Assembly: GCA_030601745.1 (NCBI GenBank)
Contig: JAUWBI010000025.1
Location: 1 to 40,313 of the forward strand
Origin: Phycisphaerae bacterium
GTDB lineage: Bacteria > Planctomycetota > Phycisphaerae > Sedimentisphaerales > Anaerobacaceae
Direction: 5' to 3'
Length of the DNA stretch: 40,313 bases
Positions 14,196-21,368 of the stretch are shown in pieces. Numbering within the stretch: position 1 is the stretch's first letter; the number at the start of each line of letters is the position of its first letter. A program made the position numbers and the translations under genes. A model generated the notes under the pieces. It saw only the letters and a program-made list of their open reading frames with translations. It was not told the DNA's origin and did not search any database.

Positions 14196-15869
14196 ATGGC
14201 TAAGCTGTTCAAGAAAGCATTACGAAGAGAATTTTTGTTGGGTTTGTTGGTTGTATTGTTATGTATTTTTGTCCCACTTTTCGTGAAGGGATGCGTGAAG
14301 AAACGTCCTATTCGGGCCAAAGCTGTTTTGCGTTCGTCACTTGCCGGCAAATGGTACCCCGGTGACGTCGAGACATTAAAGGAGCAGATTGCAACTTTTT
14401 TTCAGAATGCTGAAGTTGAGCCAAAAAATGATGTTATTGCGCTCATTTTACCACATGCACACTATGACTTCTCCGGCCAAACCGCAGTTTGTGGGCTCAC
14501 CTGTGCCTGCGGTTCCCTGCAGGCCGACGCAGGTGCAGGCAAAACCACCGACAAAAAATATAAACGAATCATTGTCATCGGCCCAAGCCATAATCCCTAC
14601 TTGTTTATGGAAGAAGTATTAAGCGTGCCGAGGGTAACTCATTACGAAACACTTCTTGGACAGATACCGCTGGATGTAGAATTCATAGACAAGCTTCTCA
14701 AGTATTCGGTGTTTCAGAATATACCGCAGGCACACAAGTATGAACACGGTGTTCAAGAACACAGTGTTCAAATAGAATTGCCGCTATTGCAGCACTGTCA
14801 GAAAGATTTCAAGCTTGTGCCGATTGTGGCCGGCAGTTGCTCGCCGGAGACAATCACCAAAGCCGGTGCCATCCTGAAAGGTTTGGTTGACAAGGAAACC
14901 CTCGTAATTGCAAGTTCGGATTTTGTGCATTACGGGCCGCGCTTTCGCTACGTACCTTTCACGGAAAACATACCTGAGCAAATTAGAAAGCTCGATATGG
15001 GGGCGTATGAGCATATTGCCCGTTTGGATAGTAAGGGTTTCTTAGAATATAAGGAGAAGACAGGCGCAACGATATGCGGCTATATCCCGATTGCGATATT
15101 GCTTTCAATGTTGGATAAGCCGGCCCAGCCCCTCCTTGGCCAGCCCTTCGGAAGGGCGGGCCGAGGGGCGGGGCCAGCCGAAGCCGAGTTGATAAAATAT
15201 ATAACTTCCGGCGAGCTGACGGGTGATTTTAGCAACTCGGTCAGCTATCTTTCGGCGGCTTTTTCCGGAAAATGGCAAAACTGTCCTCTCATTGAGCCGC
15301 AGCATAGCAACGTCGAATTGACTGAGGAAGATAAAAAACAACTTTTGACTTTAGCGCGGGAATCAATAATTTATGCTCTCGAGAAGCGACGAGTCCCCCA
15401 AGCATCTGACCTTAATGTTACAATCAGCGATGCAATGAGAGAGCCCCGTGCGGCATTTGTAACACTCAAAAAGAATTCTCAGCTTAGAGGCTGTATAGGT
15501 GATATTTTTCCACAACGGCCTTTGTACAAGTCGGCTCTTTACAATGCCATCTATGCCGGCTTCAGGGACAAACGTTTTATACCGGTGACAAAAGATGAAC
15601 TCGATGATATTGTGATTGAGATTTCCGCACTGACACCGCCTCAACCTGTCGCCTCATACAATGAAATCAGGATCGGCATAGACGGTGTTGTGCTGAATAA
15701 AGACGGCCGGTCGGCCGTGTTTCTGCCTCAGGTCGCACCAGAAGAGGGCTGGGATATAAATCAGATGCTCACACAGCTGTCACTGAAGGCTAAATTACCC
15801 GGCGATGCCTGGAAGGAAGGTGCGAACTTTCTGGTCTTCCAGGCCACTGTTTTTGGTGAAGAAGAATGA
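14196..15869 (+). CDS. Membrane-anchored Memo (AmrB)-AMMECR1 (AmrA) fusion protein
   Basis: The 557-residue protein starts with a membrane segment (FLLGLLVVLLCIFVPLFVKG). A Memo domain follows: SLAGKWYPGD, LPHAHYDFSG (~84), IGPSHNPY (~128), EHSVQIELPLL, SSDFVHYG (~240) and CGYIPIA, which keep the His, Asp and Cys positions of the Memo metal-site region. The C-terminal ~200 residues are an AMMECR1 domain (AFVTLKKNSQLRGCIGDIF at ~420, ALYNAIYAGFRDKRF). In the family, Memo and AMMECR1 are often fused or adjacent to AmrS. GGAG eight bases upstream fixes the ATG at 14196. Two repeat-derived insertions interrupt Memo loops (14500-14539 and 15124-15173). Confidence 0.9.
   Translation: MAKLFKKALRREFLLGLLVVLLCIFVPLFVKGCVKKRPIRAKAVLRSSLAGKWYPGDVETLKEQIATFFQNAEVEPKNDVIALILPHAHYDFSGQTAVCGLTCACGSLQADAGAGKTTDKKYKRIIVIGPSHNPYLFMEEVLSVPRVTHYETLLGQIPLDVEFIDKLLKYSVFQNIPQAHKYEHGVQEHSVQIELPLLQHCQKDFKLVPIVAGSCSPETITKAGAILKGLVDKETLVIASSDFVHYGPRFRYVPFTENIPEQIRKLDMGAYEHIARLDSKGFLEYKEKTGATICGYIPIAILLSMLDKPAQPLLGQPFGRAGRGAGPAEAELIKYITSGELTGDFSNSVSYLSAAFSGKWQNCPLIEPQHSNVELTEEDKKQLLTLARESIIYALEKRRVPQASDLNVTISDAMREPRAAFVTLKKNSQLRGCIGDIFPQRPLYKSALYNAIYAGFRDKRFIPVTKDELDDIVIEISALTPPQPVASYNEIRIGIDGVVLNKDGRSAVFLPQVAPEEGWDINQMLTQLSLKAKLPGDAWKEGANFLVFQATVFGEEE
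14500..14539. repeat. Palindromic insertion in the Memo domain
   Basis: CCTGTGCCTGCG (14500-14511) is answered by CGCAGGTGCAGG (14528-14539), with CCTGCAGG in the centre. It encodes CACGSLQADAGAG, between GQTAVCGL and KYKRIIVIGPSH, where Memo proteins normally have a shorter connection. Confidence 0.6.
15124..15173. repeat. GC palindromic element, long form, copy b (in coding sequence, inverted)
   Basis: The reverse complement of the 50-base element at 12063-12112, with a single base difference. It encodes PAQPLLGQPFGRAGRGAG in a surface loop of the Memo domain, before AEAELIKYITSGELTGD. Confidence 0.93.
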
Positions 15870-18800
15870 AATTTGCTCGTTCCTTGCTGATATTCAGTTA
15901 CGGCCTGTTTACTATCGCCGCCCAAACCCTTCTCTTTCGCGAGTTCATCACCACCTTTGAAGGCAACGATATAAGCGTTGGGCTGTTCTTCGCTTCGTGG
16001 TTTTTGTGGGTCGGTTTGGGGGCGCTGCTGGTTTACAGAGCCAAAACCTTTGCTGAAAAATTGCTTGGAAACATAGAATTTCTGTTTCTCGGCTATCTGC
16101 CGGCTTTCATCCTTCAACTGATATTAATTATCCAGGCGCGCGAGCTTGCAGGCATCGAATCCTACGCACTATTGCCCATACGAGCTATTGTACTTTTATC
16201 AATAGTGGTCAATGCGCCGGTCAGTATCATCACTGGAATGCTGTTTCCTATTGCCTGCCGATGGGTCCAGCAGGACCAAAGACTTCCCGTTTCGCGGGTA
16301 TATATTATTGAAGCAGTGGGAAGTTTTTTGGGCGGGCTGGGTGTGACCGTGCTTCTTGGTTTCGGCGCAAGCTCGGCGAGGATTTTCTTTATACTTGCCT
16401 TTATAGTCTCGTTATCGGTATTTTGCGTCCAACTTGCCAGGGCAGGACGATGGGCTTGGGCTTTTGTGCCGGTATGTGTTTTAGTTTGTTTGTTTGCCGG
16501 TGCTGACAAGGCCCTGATGCAACAGGTGCGGATTATAAAATGGACCAAGCTGCTTCCCAAGAATGCCCTGCGCGGCTCATTCCAAACCCCTCAAGGGGAG
16601 TATCTCTATGGAGTCTACCACGGCCAGTGGGTAGCTATGCGTGAAGGCAGTGTTTGCGAGACACTGCCCGATGAAAGTGCGGCCGGCCGGATAGCAGCTA
16701 TTGGTTTGTGCCAAAATCCTGATGCTACGAGAGTTCTGGTCATCGGCTCAGGGTTGGGTCTCTGCCGGCAGTTCCTGCGCCTGCCGCAGATTGAGGATGT
16801 AACGTGGGCACATTGCGACACCGAATATATACAGCAGGTTGACAGATTTATAGACCCAAACTTTAAAATCAGCGACGAGCGATTTTACCGCCTGGCCGGT
16901 GACGTTCGCTCGTTTCTGGCTAAAAAGAGGGACCCCGCCTTGCGGGAACCCAAACGATACTATGACTTGGTAATCCTCAATCTGCCCGATGCGACCAGCT
17001 CGGTTCTGAATCGTTATTATACACTTGAATTTTATAGTCAGATTAAAGAGTCTCTAAGACCTGACGGCGTGTTAGCGGTCCGCGTGGCAGGCGGGGAAAA
17101 TATTATGGGCACCGAGTTAATTAATCTTGGTGCTTCAACGATGCTGACACTTGAAAAGGTTCCTTTCCCGCAACCTGTTTTAACACCCGGCGAGGACACA
17201 TGGTTTATTGCATCTGATTCTAAAAACCTCACCGGCGCGCCCGGCACTTTGCGAGACCGCTTTGCCGCGATAGAAGGTGGAGCCGATGTTTTTCCTCCGG
17301 AAGCTTTACTTTCGGTTTATTTGCCGGGCCGGGCCGCTGCCGCTCTCGAGAACTATTCGAGTGCGGATTTGCCTGAGCGCTTGCTGATTAATCGTGATTC
17401 CAGGCCTTTGACGCATTTATACAGTTTATTGCTTGCAGCGAAACAATCGGGGGCACCGATTACAAGATTTGTTAAACACCTGGCCCTGGCCGGCCCGTTG
17501 GCCTTTGTTATCCCCATTTTGGTCTTTGTAGTTTTGCGGGCTGTTTATATCTTGAAGATACCTGTGCCTACGTCACCTTGGCAACCACAGGTACGGGCAA
17601 GAAAGCTGGGGGGCAGCTTTGACAGTACGTTTCTGGTTTTCTCAGCCGGCTGGGCGGCAATCGGGGTGGTAATTGTCCTGATGTATATATATCAAACCCG
17701 GTTCGGCTCGCTGTACCTGCACATCGGCGTTATTTCATCCGTGTTTATGGTGGGCCTAACCGTCGGTGCAGCTTTAATCTCGTGGCTCGATTCACAATTC
17801 ACGAGCCACAAAATACGAACAACGAATGAGATACTGCTATTTGCGGTACTTTTTGTTCATACGCTAATACTTGCCACAATTGCCTTTTGGCCGGGCGAAC
17901 AATGGACTCATTTGGTTTTTGCGGTTGCGTTTGTTCTCTGCGGCTTGTGTGCCGGCTGCTATTTTCCACTGGCCGCCAGGCAGCTTGCTGATTCTGCTTT
18001 TGAGACCGGCCAGGCCGCCAGTTCGCTTGAGATGGCTGACCACCTCGGTGCCTCAGCCGGAGGATTGCTGACAGCCCTTGCACTTGTTCCTGTGCTGGGG
18101 ACCAGAATAACGCTATTTGTATTTATTCTGCTTATCCTGGCCAATGTCCCGCCTGCAGCACTGAGCATCGTCGCTCGTCGCTCGTCGCCCGTCGCCCGGG
18201 TCACGAGCGACGGGTCACGGGAGACGGTCCGATTGCGCAGGCTCGCCCAGCCCATCCTATGGGCGGGGCTCGGCTACACCTTATTTGGTATTGGGATATC
18301 AGTTATTCTGTGCTCGAACCTCCTCGTTGCCGCCGCTGCACGTCTGAGACCATCACTGCCGCAATATGCAGCTCAAGCACTGGCCGGCGGATCAAACATT
18401 GAGCAGATGTCAGGAGACCTTGCTGAGAGTGGTCGAGCAATCAACTATTTTAGTGTTTCCGACGCCAACGATAATCTGACCGGATATATCTTCAGCTCTG
18501 AAGACCTGACGCCTGAGGTTCGCGGTTTTGGCGGGAAGATGAATCTTGCCATTTATGTGGACGCTGCCGGCAAATTGATTAACTTCCATATAATACGATC
18601 CAACGAAACGCCTGCATACCTTAACCTCCTTAGCCAACCGGACGCAAATAACATCACCTGGCGCGACTCTCTCAATGGCCAACAGCTTTTCGCCTCTGAG
18701 CCGTTTGCTGATGTTGATGCGGTAACCGGTGCCACTGTCAGCTCTGAAGCTATTCTTTCGGCGCTGGAAACGTCAGGGCACAGGTTCGCCACGCAAATTC

Positions 18801-19846
18801 TCGGCTGGTCTCTGGAACCCGGGCCCAAAGGCAGAGCTTATCAGGCCAGCTATCTGCCCGACATCCAGGGAATATATCTGATTAGTGCGTTCATACTTGC
18901 TTTGATTGTAATCTACCGCGGAGGATTCTGGAGCAGGCTCGCTGTGCTTTCGCTTAATCTTGTCGTGGGGGGGATTATCTTGAACGCCCAGTATTCCACA
19001 GAACAAATAGCGACCGTATTGTCTTTGCACACCCCTGCTGCAGGACTGGCAGGTGCGTTTTTGCTTGTTATAGGAGTGCCACTTTTGGTAATAATCTTCG
19101 GCAACATTTATTGCGGCTACATCTGCCCTTTTGGTGCTGCACAGGAACTGCTCGGCTACGTCGTTCCTGGAAGATTTAAGCAGCTGGTAGCGACAGACAA
19201 GATGCAAAAAGCAAGATTTGTCAAATATGTGGTCCTTTTAATTTTGATAATTGTGTTCTTTTTTTCGAGAAACCGTACGACTCTTGGTTCAGACCCGCTC
19301 ATTTCATTTTTCAACTTGCAATTTTGGCAATTGTCAATATTGCTAATAGCGGGGATAGCTCTGATAGTTTCGGTTTTTTATACTCGCTTTTGGTGCTGGT
19401 ATTTGTGTCCGGTAGGGGCTTTCCTGTCGCTGCTTAACAACGTAGGGGTACTAAAGCGGTACCTGCCGGCAAAAAAATTTGGCAGCTGTGAGTTTGGCCT
19501 TACCGGCAAAGACAAAAAAGATTGCATATATTGTGACAGGTGCCGCTACCCGTTGCCCGTCGCTCGTCGCTCGTCGCTCGAGGCACGTGTCACGAGCCAC
19601 GAGGCACGAGCAAGGAAGGTGCTGTCCCGATACTTTGTGGTGGGCGTTCTTGTAGTGGCAGCACTTGTATCGACGGTTTCCGTAAGCAGGTTCTTGCAAG
19701 TCATTCCAGCCGGCTTCGGCCAACCCGCCGTTTCAGTATCTTCGGGCGGTGAGCCAAGAGATGTAGATATGCAGCGTATTCGTACAATGATTCGGCAGAA
19801 AAGACTTTCCGACCAGGAAGCCGAATTCTATAAGAAGGTTGAGTAA
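15866..19846 (+). CDS. Giant membrane protein: spermidine-synthase-like, FMN-binding and polyferredoxin domains
   Basis: The 1326-residue protein begins with about seven membrane helices (GLFTIAAQTLLFREFITTFE onward). A methyltransferase-type nucleotide fold follows (TRVLVIGSGLGLCRQFLRLP near 290; DLVILNLPDATSSVLNRYYT), as in membrane spermidine-synthase-like proteins, then a second transporter-like helix set (~500-840). Next is an FMN-binding domain with VDAVTGATVSSEAIL (~948), whose Thr is the usual covalent flavin site in NqrC/RnfG/NosR, and finally a NapH/NosR-type region with CGYICPFGAAQE (~1082), CWYLCPVGAF (~1175) and CIYCDRC (~1219). ATGA overlap with the Memo fusion indicates coupling. 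A membrane electron-transfer partner for the Amr proteins is an inference. Two in-frame repeats interrupt it. Confidence 0.85.
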   Translation: MKFARSLLIFSYGLFTIAAQTLLFREFITTFEGNDISVGLFFASWFLWVGLGALLVYRAKTFAEKLLGNIEFLFLGYLPAFILQLILIIQARELAGIESYALLPIRAIVLLSIVVNAPVSIITGMLFPIACRWVQQDQRLPVSRVYIIEAVGSFLGGLGVTVLLGFGASSARIFFILAFIVSLSVFCVQLARAGRWAWAFVPVCVLVCLFAGADKALMQQVRIIKWTKLLPKNALRGSFQTPQGEYLYGVYHGQWVAMREGSVCETLPDESAAGRIAAIGLCQNPDATRVLVIGSGLGLCRQFLRLPQIEDVTWAHCDTEYIQQVDRFIDPNFKISDERFYRLAGDVRSFLAKKRDPALREPKRYYDLVILNLPDATSSVLNRYYTLEFYSQIKESLRPDGVLAVRVAGGENIMGTELINLGASTMLTLEKVPFPQPVLTPGEDTWFIASDSKNLTGAPGTLRDRFAAIEGGADVFPPEALLSVYLPGRAAAALENYSSADLPERLLINRDSRPLTHLYSLLLAAKQSGAPITRFVKHLALAGPLAFVIPILVFVVLRAVYILKIPVPTSPWQPQVRARKLGGSFDSTFLVFSAGWAAIGVVIVLMYIYQTRFGSLYLHIGVISSVFMVGLTVGAALISWLDSQFTSHKIRTTNEILLFAVLFVHTLILATIAFWPGEQWTHLVFAVAFVLCGLCAGCYFPLAARQLADSAFETGQAASSLEMADHLGASAGGLLTALALVPVLGTRITLFVFILLILANVPPAALSIVARRSSPVARVTSDGSRETVRLRRLAQPILWAGLGYTLFGIGISVILCSNLLVAAAARLRPSLPQYAAQALAGGSNIEQMSGDLAESGRAINYFSVSDANDNLTGYIFSSEDLTPEVRGFGGKMNLAIYVDAAGKLINFHIIRSNETPAYLNLLSQPDANNITWRDSLNGQQLFASEPFADVDAVTGATVSSEAILSALETSGHRFATQILGWSLEPGPKGRAYQASYLPDIQGIYLISAFILALIVIYRGGFWSRLAVLSLNLVVGGIILNAQYSTEQIATVLSLHTPAAGLAGAFLLVIGVPLLVIIFGNIYCGYICPFGAAQELLGYVVPGRFKQLVATDKMQKARFVKYVVLLILIIVFFFSRNRTTLGSDPLISFFNLQFWQLSILLIAGIALIVSVFYTRFWCWYLCPVGAFLSLLNNVGVLKRYLPAKKFGSCEFGLTGKDKKDCIYCDRCRYPLPVARRSSLEARVTSHEARARKVLSRYFVVGVLVVAALVSTVSVSRFLQVIPAGFGQPAVSVSSGGEPRDVDMQRIRTMIRQKRLSDQEAEFYKKVE
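18170..18221. repeat. GTCGCTCG element, copy 1 (in coding sequence)
   Basis: About 52 bases starting GTCGCTCGTCGCTCGTCGC, containing GTCACGAGC and ending GGGTCACGGG. It encodes VARRSSPVARVTS. Copy 2 is at 19559-19610 in the same gene and the same reading frame. Confidence 0.85.
18246..18268. repeat. GC palindromic element, divergent copy g (in coding sequence)
   Basis: CCCAGCCC...GGGCGGGG with a changed centre, encoding AQPILWAGLG. It resembles the inverted 23-base element but differs at several positions, so membership is probable rather than certain. Confidence 0.5.
19559..19610. repeat. GTCGCTCG element, copy 2 (in coding sequence)
   Basis: Starts GTCGCTCGTCGCTCGTCGC as copy 1 and continues with GTGTCACGAGCCACGAGGCA. 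It encodes VARRSSLEARVTS directly after the CIYCDRCRYPLP cysteine cluster. Confidence 0.85.
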
Positions 19847-19951
19847 TTTTAGGATGTGATATTAGTGGGGGGCCATCAAGCAACTCTACTTAAAAGCGCC
19901 CGTTTACCGAAAGTAACGCCGAATATCCGGTTGATTTTGCATTTTTTGTTC

Positions 19952-19979
19952 TTGATAAGCCCAGAATCCCGGCTATAAT
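19952..19979 (+). promoter_or_regulatory. Sigma70-type promoter before the tRNA genes
   Basis: TTGATA (19952-19957), a 16-base spacer and TATAAT (19974-19979). A leader of about 75 bases precedes tRNA-Met and contains a hairpin CCCTGC/GCAGGG near 20033-20052. No gene lies between 19847 and 20059. Confidence 0.65.
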
Positions 19980-20059
19980 TCAAGAAGAGTTGTAGCAGGC
20001 AAAAAGAATATTTTTCGTACAATTAGCACAATCCCTGCTTGTTGCTGGCAGGGACACTT

Positions 20060-20134
20060 TGGCGGCGTAGCTCAGCTGGTTAGAGCATGGGATTCATAAG
20101 CCCAGGGTCGTTGGTTCGAATCCAACCGCCGCTA
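20060..20134 (+). tRNA. tRNA-Met (CAT), one extra base in the anticodon arm
   Basis: GGCGGCG pairs with CGCCGCT (G-U at the end), the D arm is GCTC/GAGC, the T arm is GTTGG-TTCGAAT-CCAAC, and the loop contains TTCATAA, giving anticodon CAT. The 3' CCA is not encoded. Elongator Met is favoured over tRNA-Ile2 by the TTCATAA loop. The anticodon arm reads TGGGA-TTCATAA-GCCCCA: one base more than canonical, so only GGG/CCC (plus T-A with a bulge) pair. Confidence 0.85.
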
Positions 20135-20176
20135 TTAATAGTTTTGAATTTTGAGTTTTTAGTTTTAAGTTCTTTT

Positions 20177-20249
20177 GCCCCCATCGTCTAGTGGCTTAGG
20201 ATATCAGGTTCTCATCCTGGAGACAGGGGTTCGACTCCCCTTGGGGGTA
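20177..20249 (+). tRNA. tRNA-Glu (CTC)
   Basis: Acceptor GCCCCCA pairs with TGGGGGT (terminal G-U), the anticodon arm is TCAGG-TTCTCAT-CCTGG with anticodon CTC, and the T arm is AGGGG-TTCGACT-CCCCT. The discriminator is A and CCA is not encoded. It lies 42 bases after tRNA-Met and is probably on the same transcript. Confidence 0.9.
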
Positions 20250-20307
20250 TTTTAAATTTATTATTTACTATTTATTATTTTCTATTTTCCCCATTTGCAT
20301 TTGAGCG

Positions 20308-20790
20308 ATGTGTGATAGCAAGAAAGATGAGCGGTTTATGCGGGCGGCTATCGAAGCGGCCCGGATTGCTGAAGACAACGGCGACGTTCCCATCGGGGCG
20401 GTTATAGTTTGTGAAAACAGAATAATCGGCAAGGCATACAATCAAAGAGAACAGCTTCAGGACCCGACAGCCCACGCGGAGATAATCGCTCTGACGCAGG
20501 CGGCGGCAGCTCGCCAAAACTGGCGATTAAATGGCTGCACGATATATGTTACGTTAGAGCCTTGTCCTATGTGTGCCGGGGCGCTGGTACTGAGCAGAAT
20601 GGACAGACTGTGTTACGGGTGCAGCGACCACAAAAGCGGGGCGTGCGGGAGCTTGTATAATATCGTTGGTGACGAGAGATTAAATCACAGATTGGAAGTT
20701 ACGGCCGGCGTACTGGCCGAAGAATGCAAAGAGCAACTACAAAACTTCTTCGAGCGACGACGAGACGAAAATGCAGAACCAAAAACTTAG
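20308..20790 (+). CDS. tadA: tRNA-specific adenosine deaminase TadA
   Basis: TadA deaminates A34 to inosine in tRNA-Arg(ACG), allowing wobble reading. The 160-residue product has the zinc deaminase signature: HAE at 56-58 with the catalytic glutamate, and PCPMCAGAL at 85-93 with the two zinc cysteines. VPIGAVIV and YGCSDHKSGACGSLYN match the tRNA-binding parts of TadA rather than cytosine or guanine deaminases. It lies between tRNA genes in the same direction, which suits its role. The upstream GAG is a weak ribosome site, but no better start is available. Confidence 0.94.
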   Translation: MCDSKKDERFMRAAIEAARIAEDNGDVPIGAVIVCENRIIGKAYNQREQLQDPTAHAEIIALTQAAAARQNWRLNGCTIYVTLEPCPMCAGALVLSRMDRLCYGCSDHKSGACGSLYNIVGDERLNHRLEVTAGVLAEECKEQLQNFFERRRDENAEPKT

Positions 20791-20813
20791 AGCTAAAAAC
20801 TCAAAACTAATTT

Positions 20814-20901
20814 GGAGAGGTGTCCGAGCGGCTTAAGGAGCAGCCTTGGAAAGGCTGTGTAGGGCTTGTCCCTACCAAGGGTTCGAATCCCTTCCTCTCC
20901 G
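20814..20901 (+). tRNA. tRNA-Ser (GGA)
   Basis: Acceptor GGAGAGG pairs with CCTCTCC, the anticodon stem CAGCC/GGCTG holds TTGGAAA with anticodon GGA, the long variable arm TGTAGGG-CTTGT-CCCTACC is class II, and the T arm is AAGGG-TTCGAAT-CCCTT. It is 88 bases with discriminator G and no encoded CCA. Confidence 0.95.
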
Positions 20902-21368
20902 TTAATTTTTTAGATGTTTTTGTAACCACCTGGAAATGCGGATGTTGTGGCAGGTCTTTTTGAAACCGAGTATCCGACTGTTCCGGGGGCGAGTTACTTC
21001 TAAGGGGGCAAGTGCACCTGGGGGCTGAAACCTTAAATTTTTTCGAGAATTTAACATTTTTGCGAAATAAGCACCGCTAATTGTCAGCTATTGCGAGTTT
21101 TTGCCAATAAAAAAACATTTTTTTGTAACAAAAAGGCATTCTCAAGCGTCTGAATTATGGTGTAAACGTCTTATAAAAAAGCCGGCTGATTATTTTACAT
21201 ACGTTTTACTTTGTTCTCAGCGGGCATTGTTGCATTATTGATGTTGAGGGTTTTGCTTACGGCAAGTCCATTGAGGTTGAGCAGACACTCTTTTCTTGAC
21301 GTAAGTTCTACATTTATATATAATTAGGTTTTTGGAGACGTGTTGCATTCTGAACGCGGGTGGCCGGA
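20902..21368. other. Non-coding gap upstream of the type II secretion operon
   Basis: No gene is supported in these ~470 bases. The tRNA-Ser end is followed by TTAATTTTTTAG and a weak ACCTG/CAGGT stem with CTTTTT (20930-20970) that could end the tRNA unit. G-rich sequence around 20985-21035 and A/T-rich runs around 21090-21135 follow. The secretion-operon promoter is at 21296-21324, with a short leader to gspE. No riboswitch consensus was recognised. Confidence 0.55.
21296..21324 (+). promoter_or_regulatory. Near-consensus sigma70 promoter of the type II secretion operon
   Basis: TTGACG (21296-21301), a 17-base spacer and a perfect TATAAT (21319-21324), about 45 bases before the gspE start. 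It is the best promoter match in the window and probably drives the operon to gspD or beyond. Confidence 0.8.

Noticed and set aside
20814..20901. GGGCTTGTCC in tRNA-Ser as part of the GCTTGTCC palindrome of gspL
   Set aside because: It is the normal long variable arm of a class II tRNA; the match is short and likely chance.
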